DNA of 11,282 nt, taken from the NCBI GenBank assembly GCA_039819885.1, contig JBCBRD010000102.1, forward strand, positions 1-11,282, read 5' to 3'. The notes beneath the pieces are model-generated. The model made no database searches, was not told the DNA's origin, and saw only the letters and a program-made list of their open reading frames with translations. Source of the DNA: JBCBRD01 sp039819885 (lineage in GTDB: Bacteria > Pseudomonadota > Alphaproteobacteria > Rhizobiales > Hyphomicrobiaceae). Below, piece by piece: positions 1 through 8,447 of this stretch (position 1 is its first letter; every line of letters starts with the position of its first letter). The position numbers and the translations under genes were made by a program.

Positions 1-1482
1 TTGAATAAAAACGATTTGATCCCTGGGGCCACTGGTGACTGGGAGGTTGTGATCGGACTGGAGGTTCATGCCCAGGTCAACACAGAAGCCAAGTTGTTTT
101 CCGGCGCCTCAACGGCGTTTGGCAGTGAGCCGAACTCCCATGTTTCACTCGTTGATGCCGCCATGCCTGGGATGTTGCCGGTGATCAACGAAGCGTGTGT
201 CAAGCAAGCGGTTCGGACGGGGCTGGGCCTGAAAGCTGCGATCAATCTGCGCTCTGTTTTCGATCGCAAAAACTATTTCTATCCAGACCTGCCACAGGGT
301 TATCAGATCTCTCAGTTCAAGCACCCGATTGTCGGTGAGGGTGAGGTTGAGATCGATGTGGATGGTGACACCAAGCGTGTGGGTATTGAGCGGCTTCATC
401 TGGAGCAAGATGCCGGTAAGTCGATCCACGACCAGCACCCGGATTACTCCTACGTCGATTTGAATCGATCCGGGGTGGCGCTCATGGAGATTGTGTCTCG
501 ACCGGATCTGAGGTCGTCGAAAGAAGCGCAGGCATACGTGACCAAGCTACGTACCATCCTGAGGTATCTGGGGACGTGCGATGGCGACATGGACAAGGGT
601 TCGATGCGGGCCGATGTGAACGTATCGGTGCGCAAGCCGGGTGATGATCTCGGCACGCGTTGCGAGATCAAGAACGTCAACTCGATCCGGTTCATTGGGC
701 AGGCGATTGAGGCTGAGGCGCGGCGGCAAATCGACATCATCGAAGATGGTGGGTCGATTGATCAACAAACACGTTTGTTTGATGTCAAAAGCGGTCAGAC
801 GCGAGCCATGCGGTCGAAAGAAGAAGCGCATGACTATCGCTATTTTCCTGATCCCGATCTTTTGCCGCTTGAGTTTGACCAGGCGTTTGTTGATGCATTG
901 AAGTCAACACTTCCTGAGCTACCCGATGAGAAGAAGGCGCGGTTGATTGGTGACTATGGACTGTCCGCCTATGACGCTGGTGTGTTGGTAGCAGAGCAGG
1001 CCTCGGCTGATTATTTTGAGGCTGTGATTGGCGAACTCAACAATGCGAAGCGCGATGGCAAGCAAGCAGCGAATTGGGTGATCAACGAACTGTTCGGTCG
1101 CCTCAATAAAGAGTCTGTCGATATTGCAGATGCGCCGGTTTCGGCTGCTCAGCTTGCAAGCCTTGTGAACCTGATCGGCGAAGACACGATTTCTGGTAAG
1201 ATCGGCAAGGATTTGTTCGAGATCGTCTGGACGGAAGGGGGAGACCCAGCCGAGATCGTTGAAAAACGCGGCATGAAGCAAGTCACAGACATGGGCGCCA
1301 TTGAGAAGGCGGTCGATGAAGTGATTGCGGCCAATCCGGCTCAAGTCGAGAAAGCCAAAGTGAAACCGTCGCTTGCCGGGTTCTTTGTTGGTCAGGTGAT
1401 GAAGGCAACGGGTGGCAAGGCCAATCCCAAAGCTGTTCAGCAGATCGTTCGCAAGAAACTGGGGATTGAGGACGACGCTTAG
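1..1482 (+). CDS. gatB: Aspartyl/glutamyl-tRNA(Asn/Gln) amidotransferase subunit B
   Basis: GatB is the tRNA-binding kinase/transamidase subunit of the cytoplasmic GatCAB complex, which converts misacylated Glu-tRNA(Gln) and Asp-tRNA(Asn) to the correct amidated forms. The 493-residue protein has the normal family length. Visible hallmarks are GLEVHAQV (19-26), the PQGYQISQ stretch (98-105), GIERLHLEQDAGK (128-140), DLNRSGVALMEIVSRPDL (153-170), GSMRADVNVSVR (200-211), CEIKNVNS (221-228) and HDYRYFPDPDLLPL (277-290). The C-terminal helical GatB/YqeY tail ends with NPKAVQQIVRKKLG. The reading frame begins on base 1 with TTG. The ATGDWEVVIGLEVHAQV core begins at residue 10, so this may be the true start, but an upstream start lost beyond the window edge cannot be excluded, nor can a ribosome binding site be seen. 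gatC and gatA are not in the window. The gene converges on the antiporter gene 53 bases downstream. Confidence 0.97.
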   Translation: MNKNDLIPGATGDWEVVIGLEVHAQVNTEAKLFSGASTAFGSEPNSHVSLVDAAMPGMLPVINEACVKQAVRTGLGLKAAINLRSVFDRKNYFYPDLPQGYQISQFKHPIVGEGEVEIDVDGDTKRVGIERLHLEQDAGKSIHDQHPDYSYVDLNRSGVALMEIVSRPDLRSSKEAQAYVTKLRTILRYLGTCDGDMDKGSMRADVNVSVRKPGDDLGTRCEIKNVNSIRFIGQAIEAEARRQIDIIEDGGSIDQQTRLFDVKSGQTRAMRSKEEAHDYRYFPDPDLLPLEFDQAFVDALKSTLPELPDEKKARLIGDYGLSAYDAGVLVAEQASADYFEAVIGELNNAKRDGKQAANWVINELFGRLNKESVDIADAPVSAAQLASLVNLIGEDTISGKIGKDLFEIVWTEGGDPAEIVEKRGMKQVTDMGAIEKAVDEVIAANPAQVEKAKVKPSLAGFFVGQVMKATGGKANPKAVQQIVRKKLGIEDDA

Positions 1483-1535
1483 AGCGTGTCCCCGGCTGGT
1501 TGCTCAGATTGGAACAGTCGCCTGTTTGCGGTGTC

Positions 1536-3278
1536 TCATAGTGTGAGGGCGGCGCGTTCGATTTGTCGGCGGTCGGCGACGATCTGACGGGCGGTTTCTG
1601 CGCCTATGCCGACTTTGCCAAACACAACTTCGGCGAGGTCTAAGCTCGCCTCGACTGTTTCGGGCACAACCGACGTTGCGCCGTTGTCCAGCAGTTCGAG
1701 CGCGTGTTCCTTATCTCTTGCCCGCACGATGATGGGCAGGTTCGGATACCCAGCGCGCACGGACTTTACGATCTCCGCTGCTGCCTCGTGATTGTCCATC
1801 GTGACGACGAATGCAGATGCGTTGTTGATGTTGAGCTTGTTCAAGATCTCAGGTCGGTGGGCGTTCCCAAAATAAATGGGACAGTCAAGATTTCGATACT
1901 TCGAAACAGTTGCGATATCGAGGTCTAGTCCGACATAGGGGATACGCTGGTTGTCTAGGAGTGAACCAAGTAGCTGACCAACGCGGCCGTAACCCGCCAC
2001 AATGATGTGCCCGTCCAACTCATCGCCGGTGGGATCTGGAGGTGTGAGATTGTGAGTGGCTGCCGGGTCGTCTGGTGGCGTGAGTTTCGCGTTCATCCAC
2101 TTGGCGAAGCGCGCCACAACAGGTGTGACCAGCATCGATAGAGCGGCAACAATCAGAATAAACTGCGCGGTGTCTTTTGGTACGACGTTGAGCGTGAGTG
2201 CCACTGAAAGTACGACGAAGGCGAATTCTCCGCCTTGTCCCAGGAGAAGGGCCGTTTCTGTCGCGACCGGGTTTGCAACACCGAAGAGGCGCGCCAGTGC
2301 ATAGATGATCGTCGACTTCAAAATGAACAGGCCAATGACAGATGCGACGATGCGGATGGGGTCGTTGAGGACGGCGCTGAGGTCCAGGCTCATGCCGACA
2401 GACATAAAGAACAAACCGAGGAGGAGCCCTTTGAATGGCTCCACATCGACTTCGATCTGATGGCGATATTCGGTTTCGGCGAGTAGTAGGCCTGCCAGAA
2501 ATGCGCCGAGTGCGAGAGAAAGCCCGGCTTGTTCTGTTAGTACCGCAGTTCCGATGATGGCGAGCAGGACCATGGCCATGAACAATTCACGGCTTTTTGC
2601 AGCACCAACAAAGTGAAAGATCGGGCGAATAACGAGGCGTCCGATCAGGAAGATGAGCCCAATAACGGCGGCCGCCTTGACCAGCGCGAGCCCTAAGCCA
2701 GCGATCATGCTGCTGTTGCCTGTTTCACCAAAAATGCCGGTGAGAAACAGAATGGGTACGACGGCCAGATCCTGGAACAAAAGGATTGAAAAACTTTTTC
2801 GCCCTGTTGGCGTGGCGAGGCGGTGGCTCTCGATCAAAAGCTGCATCACGATGGCTGTTGATGACAGTGCGAGGCATGCGCCGATGACGATTGATGCTTC
2901 AGGTGTGTTGCCGAAGGCGTAGGCAATAGAGCCGATGGCGATGCTGGTGAGAAGGACCTGCAGCCCGCCTAGTCCAAAAACGAGTACGCGCATTGAGATC
3001 AAGCGCTCAATCGAGAGTTCCATCCCGATCATGAAAAGCAAGAAGACGACGCCTAGTTCCGCAAACGTTTGTACGCCGTCAAGGTTGGTGATCACGAGGC
3101 CCGAGAGCCAGGGGTAGTCGTCGGACAGGCTACCCAATCCGAAGGGACCGATGAACAAACCGATGACGATGAAGGCGAGGACCGGGCTGATTGCAAATCG
3201 CTGAATGATTGGAACGAGCAGGCCGGCGGCGACGAGAAAGATGATGACGTCGTGGAGGATGTCCGCGGAGTGATGCAT
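1536..3278 (-). CDS. Kef-type monovalent cation/proton antiporter with RCK (TrkA-N) domain
   Basis: A 580-residue inner-membrane protein of the CPA2 family (KefB/KefC/YbaL-like), expected to move K+ out in exchange for H+. Residues about 7-395 form a hydrophobic Na+/H+-exchanger domain with many membrane spans. It includes LALSSTAIVMQLL (136-148), the characteristic LLFQDLAVVP (166-175, with the conserved Gln-Asp pair) and LGAFLAGLLLAE (257-268). A proline-rich linker (about 400-418) leads to a cytoplasmic RCK/TrkA-N Rossmann domain with GYGRVG (429-434), an acidic LDLD strand end (451-454) and the family-typical region around GATSVVPETVEASLDLA (533-549). The ATG start gives a protein beginning MHHSADILHDVIIF; only a weak GAG lies upstream. 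No KefF- or KefG-like ancillary oxidoreductase is adjacent, so glutathione gating cannot be assumed and I give no symbol. It is divergent from the trehalose operon, which fits a shared osmotic or ionic stress role by inference only. Confidence 0.93.
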   Translation of the reverse strand: MHHSADILHDVIIFLVAAGLLVPIIQRFAISPVLAFIVIGLFIGPFGLGSLSDDYPWLSGLVITNLDGVQTFAELGVVFLLFMIGMELSIERLISMRVLVFGLGGLQVLLTSIAIGSIAYAFGNTPEASIVIGACLALSSTAIVMQLLIESHRLATPTGRKSFSILLFQDLAVVPILFLTGIFGETGNSSMIAGLGLALVKAAAVIGLIFLIGRLVIRPIFHFVGAAKSRELFMAMVLLAIIGTAVLTEQAGLSLALGAFLAGLLLAETEYRHQIEVDVEPFKGLLLGLFFMSVGMSLDLSAVLNDPIRIVASVIGLFILKSTIIYALARLFGVANPVATETALLLGQGGEFAFVVLSVALTLNVVPKDTAQFILIVAALSMLVTPVVARFAKWMNAKLTPPDDPAATHNLTPPDPTGDELDGHIIVAGYGRVGQLLGSLLDNQRIPYVGLDLDIATVSKYRNLDCPIYFGNAHRPEILNKLNINNASAFVVTMDNHEAAAEIVKSVRAGYPNLPIIVRARDKEHALELLDNGATSVVPETVEASLDLAEVVFGKVGIGAETARQIVADRRQIERAALTL

Positions 3279-3439
3279 GAATGTCGTCTCAATCTCTAGC
3301 GGTCGTTCAAACGCGGCAGTTGCTTGGGCCTGGGTTGCAGTGGTCCTTGAGGTGCTACACTCGCCCAGTTACGTGGTGTTTACCAGCCGGTGGGCGGGCT
3401 GTGGTGGCAATCATGAGGGGTTAGGTCGCAGAATTCCTA

Positions 3440-3485
3440 TGATCGATCACAAAGTGATTGGTTTTTAATCATCGCCCGGTACCGG
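3440..3485. promoter_or_regulatory. Palindrome cluster between kef and otsB
   Basis: The 261-base divergent intergenic region (3279-3539) has no convincing gene. Within it, several short perfect symmetries crowd together: TGATCGATCA (3440-3449), ATCAC-AAA-GTGAT (3446-3458), TGATT-7-AATCA (3455-3471) and CCGGTACCGG (3476-3485). The first three form an AT-richer island in otherwise GC-rich DNA. This is where operators for the antiporter and the trehalose operon would be expected, 55-100 bases before otsB and 160-210 bases before kef. I could not fit a convincing -35/-10 pair in either direction, and no regulator can be named. Short palindromes also arise by chance. Confidence 0.3.
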
Positions 3486-3539
3486 CTGTTGTGGTTCATT
3501 TGGGTTGATCTTTGATTCGAACTCACCGTACACGGCCCC

Positions 3540-4292
3540 ATGACCTACCCGGATATTCTCGATTCATCCCATGTTGCGGTTTTCCTCGATTTCGATGGAA
3601 CACTCGTCGAGATCGCTGAGCGGCCCGATGCGGTTGAGTTGTTGGGTACCACGCGTGACACGTTGGAATGTCTCAATGACATCACAACTGGTGCCGTGGC
3701 CATTGTTACCGGGCGAGAAATTGACTTCGTTGATACGATGCTGTCCCCCCTCACTTTGCCAGTTGCAGGCGTTCACGGCCTGATGCGCCGGAACGCTCAA
3801 GGCCAGGTGCTCACGATGCCGGAGAACTCAGCCTTCATTGCAGAAGCCAGCAAACAACTGGTTGAGCTGACGCGCATGGAGCCGGGACTGCTGTTGGAAC
3901 GCAAAGGGGTTAGCTTGGCATTGCACTATCGGGGCCGACCAGAGCTAGAGACGTCCTGCATCGAGACCATGGGTGCTCTCGTTGATCGATATCCGGATAT
4001 TGAATTGAAGCGGGGCAAGATGGTGTTGGAGGCGAAGCCTGCTGGCACCAACAAGGGAACGGCGGTTGTGGACTTCATGTCGGAAGCCCCGTTTCGTGGT
4101 CGCGTGCCGGTTTTTGCCGGTGATGATGTGACGGACGAAGATGCGTTTGAGCGCGTCAACGCCATGGGAGGACTGACTATCAAGGTGGGCGATGGTGACA
4201 CCGCCGCGAAAACGCGGGTTGAAAGTACAGCTGCCTTTTTGACGTGGCTTGAGAAAAGCGCGCAATCTTTGTCGGGGGAGACACACACGTGA
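3540..4292 (+). CDS. otsB: Trehalose-6-phosphate phosphatase
   Basis: A cytoplasmic HAD-superfamily phosphatase that hydrolyses trehalose-6-phosphate to trehalose, the second step of the OtsA-OtsB pathway. The 250-residue length is usual for OtsB. HAD motif I is DFDGT (17-21), giving the nucleophile Asp17 and acid/base Asp19. Motif II is in VTGRE (56-60), followed by GVHG (77-80), which is typical of trehalose phosphatases. A cap domain occupies roughly 100-165. The lysine-containing EAKPAGTNKG (164-173) supplies motif III, and GDDVTDEDAF (194-203) is motif IV with Mg2+-binding aspartates. The ATG at 3540 is the only plausible start, because an in-frame stop lies 25 bases upstream and no later start precedes motif I. 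It has no recognisable Shine-Dalgarno sequence. It is the first gene of the operon, and its TGA overlaps the GTG start of the GH15 gene by 4 bases. Confidence 0.96.
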   Translation: MTYPDILDSSHVAVFLDFDGTLVEIAERPDAVELLGTTRDTLECLNDITTGAVAIVTGREIDFVDTMLSPLTLPVAGVHGLMRRNAQGQVLTMPENSAFIAEASKQLVELTRMEPGLLLERKGVSLALHYRGRPELETSCIETMGALVDRYPDIELKRGKMVLEAKPAGTNKGTAVVDFMSEAPFRGRVPVFAGDDVTDEDAFERVNAMGGLTIKVGDGDTAAKTRVESTAAFLTWLEKSAQSLSGETHT

Positions 4293-6088
4293 GCACGCGG
4301 AAGCCAAGCAATTTGAACCTGGGGCTGATCGGGAACTGCTGTATTGGGGCTCTGGTTGAGCCGACGGGCCGTGTGGTTTGGTGCTGTCTGCCACGCTTTG
4401 ACGGTGATCCGGTTTTTCACAGTCTTTTAAGTGATGGTGGTGAAGACCCTGATGCAGGTGTGTTTGCGATTGAACTTGAGGATCTTGTTACAAGTTCGCA
4501 GGAATACCTACCGAACACTGCTGTCTTAAGGACGGTTTTGAAAGGTGCCAGCGGAGAGATCGAGATCATTGATTTCATCCCACGCTTTAAGTGGCGCAAT
4601 CGGTCGTTTCGCCCGCAGATGCTTGTTCGTCGGGTCCGCCCGCTGTCTGGTAGTCCAAGGGTTCGCATCAAGGTCCGCCCGCGATTTGATAATGGTGCAA
4701 CGGTTCCCAAACAGACGTTTGGTTCAAACCACATCCGCTATTGTGGAGATGGACAAACGCTTCGCCTGACGACGGATGCCGCCATTGACTACGTGCGCAA
4801 CGAGACGCCGTTTATTCTCGATGAAGAAATCAATCTGGTGTTTGGCCCGGATGAAACGTTGAGCGACGGTGCCAGTGAGACGGCCAAGACGTTCGAGGAA
4901 CGTACGACCTCGTACTGGCGGAGTTGGGCACACCGATTGGCTGTGCCGTTCGAGTGGCAGGAAGCTGTCACTCGCGCGGCAATCACACTGAAGCTTTGCA
5001 GCTATGAGCCGACAGGCGCTGTGATTGCAGCGATGACGACCAGTGTGCCTGAGGCGGCGCATTCGGGGCGGAACTGGGACTATCGGTTCTGTTGGGTGCG
5101 CGATGCCTATTTTGTCGTGCGCGCTTTGAATTCGCTGGCGGCTGTGCGCACGATGGAAAACTACGTTCGCTGGATCATGAACATCGTTGCAACGAGTGAG
5201 GGGCAGAAGATCCAGCCCGTGTACGGGATTGGTCTGGAGGCTGAACTGACTGAGTCTATTGCCGACCACCTACCCGGTTACAACGGTATGGGACCAGTGC
5301 GGATCGGCAACCAGGCGCATGAACATGATCAGCACGACACCTATGGGAACATCGTGCTTGGCGCCTCGCAGGCGTTTTTCGACAAGCGTTTGTTCTTGAA
5401 GGTCGGGCAGGCTGAGTTTCAACGCCTAGAGGCGTTGGGCGAGATGTCGTATCGACTGCATGATCAACCCGATGCCGGGATCTGGGAACTGAGGTCGCGC
5501 GCGCGCATTCATACCTCGTCGTCCCTCATGTGCTGGGCGGGTTGTGATCGGCTTGCAAAGATCGCCGCGCATTTGGGTTTGTCGGATCGCGCTACGTACT
5601 GGTTTGATCGTGCAGCCAAAATCAAAGCTGCGATCCTTGAGAATGCCTGGTCTGAAAAGCGTCAGGCGTTTGTTGAGAGTTTTGGTGGGTCTACGTTAGA
5701 TGCCAGCGTCCTGCTGATGAGTGAAGTTGGGTTCATCGATGCCAAAGACCCGCGGTATGTTTCGACTGTTACGCAAATGGAAAAAACGCTCGGACGCGGA
5801 CCGTTCATGATGCGCTATGAGGAGGCTGATGACTTTGGCGTACCTGAGACGACCTTTAACATCTGCGCGTTCTGGCGGGTCGATGCCTTGGCGAAGATGG
5901 GCGAGAAGGAACGGGCGCGCGAGTTGTTTGAGGACTTGTTGGCGGTTCGCAATCCGCTCGGTTTGATGTCGGAAGACACGGCTTTTGAAGATAACGCCTT
6001 GTGGGGTAACTTCCCCCAGACGTATTCGATGGTCGGGATCATTAACGGTGCTGTCCGCCTGTCGCAAAGTTGGGAGAGCGCAACATGA
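4289..6088 (+). CDS. Glycoside hydrolase family 15 protein, probable trehalase
   Basis: A 599-residue GH15 enzyme, an inverting alpha-glucan hydrolase family that contains glucoamylases and bacterial trehalases. Residues about 8-215 form the N-terminal beta domain found in trehalase-like members (NLGLIGNC near 9-17, LPRFDGDPVF at 34-43). About 220-595 form the (alpha/alpha)6 catalytic barrel, with GRNWDYRFCWVRDA (260-273). The likely general acid is Glu400 in DAGIWE (395-400), and the likely general base is Glu562 in GLMSED (558-563), followed by NFPQTYSMVGIINGA (574-588). No signal peptide is visible, so it should be cytoplasmic. The GTG start overlaps the otsB stop (GTGA) and has a strong GGGGGAG eight bases upstream. 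Its stop overlaps the otsA start. Location between otsB and otsA, with glucokinase downstream, favours trehalose as substrate. Hydrolysis of maltooligosaccharides or other alpha-glucans remains possible. The family call is firm; the substrate is inferred. Confidence 0.92.
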   Translation: MSTRKPSNLNLGLIGNCCIGALVEPTGRVVWCCLPRFDGDPVFHSLLSDGGEDPDAGVFAIELEDLVTSSQEYLPNTAVLRTVLKGASGEIEIIDFIPRFKWRNRSFRPQMLVRRVRPLSGSPRVRIKVRPRFDNGATVPKQTFGSNHIRYCGDGQTLRLTTDAAIDYVRNETPFILDEEINLVFGPDETLSDGASETAKTFEERTTSYWRSWAHRLAVPFEWQEAVTRAAITLKLCSYEPTGAVIAAMTTSVPEAAHSGRNWDYRFCWVRDAYFVVRALNSLAAVRTMENYVRWIMNIVATSEGQKIQPVYGIGLEAELTESIADHLPGYNGMGPVRIGNQAHEHDQHDTYGNIVLGASQAFFDKRLFLKVGQAEFQRLEALGEMSYRLHDQPDAGIWELRSRARIHTSSSLMCWAGCDRLAKIAAHLGLSDRATYWFDRAAKIKAAILENAWSEKRQAFVESFGGSTLDASVLLMSEVGFIDAKDPRYVSTVTQMEKTLGRGPFMMRYEEADDFGVPETTFNICAFWRVDALAKMGEKERARELFEDLLAVRNPLGLMSEDTAFEDNALWGNFPQTYSMVGIINGAVRLSQSWESAT

Positions 6089-7473
6089 GCCGTTTGATCG
6101 TCGCATCTAATCGTGTGGCGGATGTCGAAAAGGCGGTTCAATCCGGTGGTCTCGCCGTTGCACTGACGGATGCATTGAACGAGCGGCAGGGGTTGTGGTT
6201 CGGGTGGGACGGTACGGTCCTAGGCGATGACGAAAAACAGCCTGGGATCTCGATAGCCAAGCACGGCAATGTGCGAACGGCGACGATCCCTCTCTCCCAA
6301 CGCGACTACGATGAATACTATGTTGGTTTTTCCAACAATGTTCTGTGGCCGTCTTTTCACTATCGGTTGGACCTTGGCCGGATTGATGCCAAGTCGATTG
6401 ACGGCTACCGGCGCGTGAACCAACAGTTTGCACAATCACTCGCAGCCCTTCTCGAACCTGACGATATTATCTGGGTGCATGACTATCATTTGATCCCGCT
6501 TGCGGCTGAGCTTCGTGCACTTGGCGTGCGACAGCGCATTGGGTTCTTCCTGCATATTCCATTTCCACCGCCTGACATTTTCCTTGCTGTGCCAGAGCAA
6601 GAATGGTTGGCACGCGCACTATTCTCCTATGATCTGGTCGGTTTCCAAACGAGTGTCGATACTGGGAACTTCCGCCGCTACATCACAGAGCATGTGGGTG
6701 GTGAAGAGGTTGATGGTGACCGCGTGTCGGCGTTTGGCGGCACGACAATCGTGAAGGCATTTCCAATCGGGATTGACACCGATGCGTTTCACGCCATGGC
6801 GTTTACTGAGAAAGCTGACGAGCAGATCGAGCGATTGCAGCGACGCAGCATGGCGCGCTCTCATGTCATTGGCGTTGACCGCCTCGATTATACGAAGGGT
6901 CTGCCAGATCGTCTGCGCGCTTTTCATCGGTTGCTGGAACTCTATCCAGAAAACCGAAAAGCCGTGACGATGATGCAGATTTCGCCACCCACGCGAGAAG
7001 ATGTTGCTGCCTACTCCGATATTCGTGAAGAACTTGAGGGACTATCGGGCGCCATTAATGGTGAGTTTGGCGACTTCGATTGGACGCCGGTGCGCTACAT
7101 CCACCGTGCAATGCCGCGCGATACGCTGGCGGCACTTTTCCGGGGAAGCCGGGTCGGACTTGTGACGCCGTTGCGCGATGGCATGAACCTTGTCGCCAAG
7201 GAGTACATCGCGGCCCAAGACCCCGATGATCCAGGCGTGCTGGTCCTGTCGCGATTTGCCGGGGCAGCGGAGGATCTCGTCGAAGCGGTACTCGTCAACC
7301 CTTACGACAATGAGGAAGTTGCGTTGGCTCTTCAGAAGGCTTTGACGATGCGCAAAGAGGAGCGTCATGAGCGATACGAAGCGTTAATTGCGCGAGTGCG
7401 TGAGAATGATGTCCAGAATTGGCGTGAAACGTTTTTGACAGCCCTGCGAGATGCTGGAGCTGATGCTGCATGA
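6085..7473 (+). CDS. otsA: Alpha,alpha-trehalose-phosphate synthase (glucosyltransferase family 20)
   Basis: OtsA transfers glucose from a nucleotide sugar (UDP-glucose in the classical enzyme) to glucose-6-phosphate, giving trehalose-6-phosphate in the cytoplasm. With the ATG at 6085 the protein is 462 residues, normal for a single-domain OtsA. Motifs in order are SNRV (8-11), QSGGLA (19-24), WFGWDG (38-43), FSNNVLWPSFHYR (82-94), VHDYHL (131-136), FFLHIPFPP (154-162), DLVGFQT (183-189), FPIGID (226-231), GVDRLDYTKGL (263-273, with the phosphate-binding Arg266 and Lys271) and TPLRDGMNLVAKEY (361-374, with Asp365 and Glu373). These match the substrate-binding residues known from E. coli OtsA with a small offset. 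A TTG at 6070 would add five residues. I prefer 6085 because it has GGGAG upstream and forms an ATGA overlap with the previous stop. Its own stop overlaps glk in the same way. Confidence 0.97.
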   Translation: MSRLIVASNRVADVEKAVQSGGLAVALTDALNERQGLWFGWDGTVLGDDEKQPGISIAKHGNVRTATIPLSQRDYDEYYVGFSNNVLWPSFHYRLDLGRIDAKSIDGYRRVNQQFAQSLAALLEPDDIIWVHDYHLIPLAAELRALGVRQRIGFFLHIPFPPPDIFLAVPEQEWLARALFSYDLVGFQTSVDTGNFRRYITEHVGGEEVDGDRVSAFGGTTIVKAFPIGIDTDAFHAMAFTEKADEQIERLQRRSMARSHVIGVDRLDYTKGLPDRLRAFHRLLELYPENRKAVTMMQISPPTREDVAAYSDIREELEGLSGAINGEFGDFDWTPVRYIHRAMPRDTLAALFRGSRVGLVTPLRDGMNLVAKEYIAAQDPDDPGVLVLSRFAGAAEDLVEAVLVNPYDNEEVALALQKALTMRKEERHERYEALIARVRENDVQNWRETFLTALRDAGADAA

Positions 7474-8447
7474 CCGATGCGGGGACTGCTGCCGTTCTTG
7501 TTGCCGATGTTGGCGGCACCAATGCGCGGTTTGCGTTGAGTGACGCGCCTGGGGTCATTCGCGATGTTCGCGTTTGCCGCGCGAGCGATCATCCGACATT
7601 CGATGGCGCGTTGTCTGCGTACCTGCGGGACCAGCAAGTTGATTGCGTTTCTGAAGCCCGGATAGCGGCGGCTGGGCCCGTTGAAGGCGACGTCGTTGCG
7701 TTGACCAATTCGCCATGGCGTATCGTCAGTGATGAGGTTACCAAGGTTTTGGCGCGCTCTGGCGGCAAGAACTGTTCGGTTGGATTGTTCAACGACCTTG
7801 AAGCAGTTGCGCTCGCTCTGCCGCATTTGTCTGGTGATCAGCTCGCGCCATTCGGACATCGCCTGCAAGGACCAGTTCGCAAGCCGATGCTTGCGATCAA
7901 CGTTGGGACAGGGTTTGGTGCGGCTTGTGCCGTACCGATTGGGAAAGACGGGTGGACCGCGACGGCGACGGAAGCGGGCCATATGACATTTGCTTCGAAG
8001 ATGCCGGATGAAGATCGCTTGGTTGCCGACTTCCCAGTCGTCGAGAGTATTCTGTCTGGGGCTGGACTGGTGGACCTTTATCGCGAGGTTGCAACCTGGG
8101 ATCTGAAAGCGAGTGTTCCGAGATCTGATGTGACTGCTCAGTCAGTCCTCCAGTCAGGCCATGCACAATCAGATGATCAATCGGCCTCTCGATCCATCCA
8201 GATTTTTTCAGATCTTTTGGCCCGCGTGGCTGGTGATTTGGTTGTCGCGCACGGTGCGTGGGGTGGTGTGTACCTGTGCGGAAGTGTTGCCCAGTCGTGG
8301 GCTCGCACCTTTGGTGAAACTGAAGCTGAGCGGTTTAGCAGCGTCTTTGAAGCGAAGGGTAAGATGGCTGGGCGGATGCAGTCTGTACCGGTCTTTGTCA
8401 TCACCGAAGACCAGCCCGCGCTTGTAGGGCTGACTTTTGTTGGCTGA
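7470..8447 (+). CDS. glk: Glucokinase (Glk family)
   Basis: A 325-residue cytoplasmic hexokinase-fold enzyme that phosphorylates glucose with ATP to glucose-6-phosphate. The phosphate-binding loop is ADVGGTNARFAL (12-23). The catalytic aspartate is Asp109 in FNDLEA (107-112), the second glycine-rich loop is NVGTGFGAA (144-152), and the sugar-binding glutamate is Glu168 in TEAGHMTF (167-174). GGVYLCGSVA (265-274) is the adenosine-side motif. This pattern fits the proteobacterial Glk family rather than ROK kinases, since the ROK zinc-binding cysteine motif is absent. The ATG overlaps the otsA stop by 4 bases with GGAG ten bases upstream, so it is probably translationally coupled. A Ser/Gln/Asp-rich stretch (219-242) looks like a variable loop. 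In this operon it would recapture glucose released by the GH15 enzyme and feed OtsA. It is the last gene of the operon. Confidence 0.95.
   Translation: MTDAGTAAVLVADVGGTNARFALSDAPGVIRDVRVCRASDHPTFDGALSAYLRDQQVDCVSEARIAAAGPVEGDVVALTNSPWRIVSDEVTKVLARSGGKNCSVGLFNDLEAVALALPHLSGDQLAPFGHRLQGPVRKPMLAINVGTGFGAACAVPIGKDGWTATATEAGHMTFASKMPDEDRLVADFPVVESILSGAGLVDLYREVATWDLKASVPRSDVTAQSVLQSGHAQSDDQSASRSIQIFSDLLARVAGDLVVAHGAWGGVYLCGSVAQSWARTFGETEAERFSSVFEAKGKMAGRMQSVPVFVITEDQPALVGLTFVG

Noticed and set aside
1513..1526. Terminator between the convergent gatB and kef genes (AACAG-TCGC-CTGTT)
   Set aside because: The stem is only 5 base pairs and no T-run follows on either strand.
3277..3468. Possible 63-residue plus-strand protein between kef and otsB
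   Set aside because: No ribosome binding site and no recognisable domain. It starts over the kef start codon and spans the expected control region.
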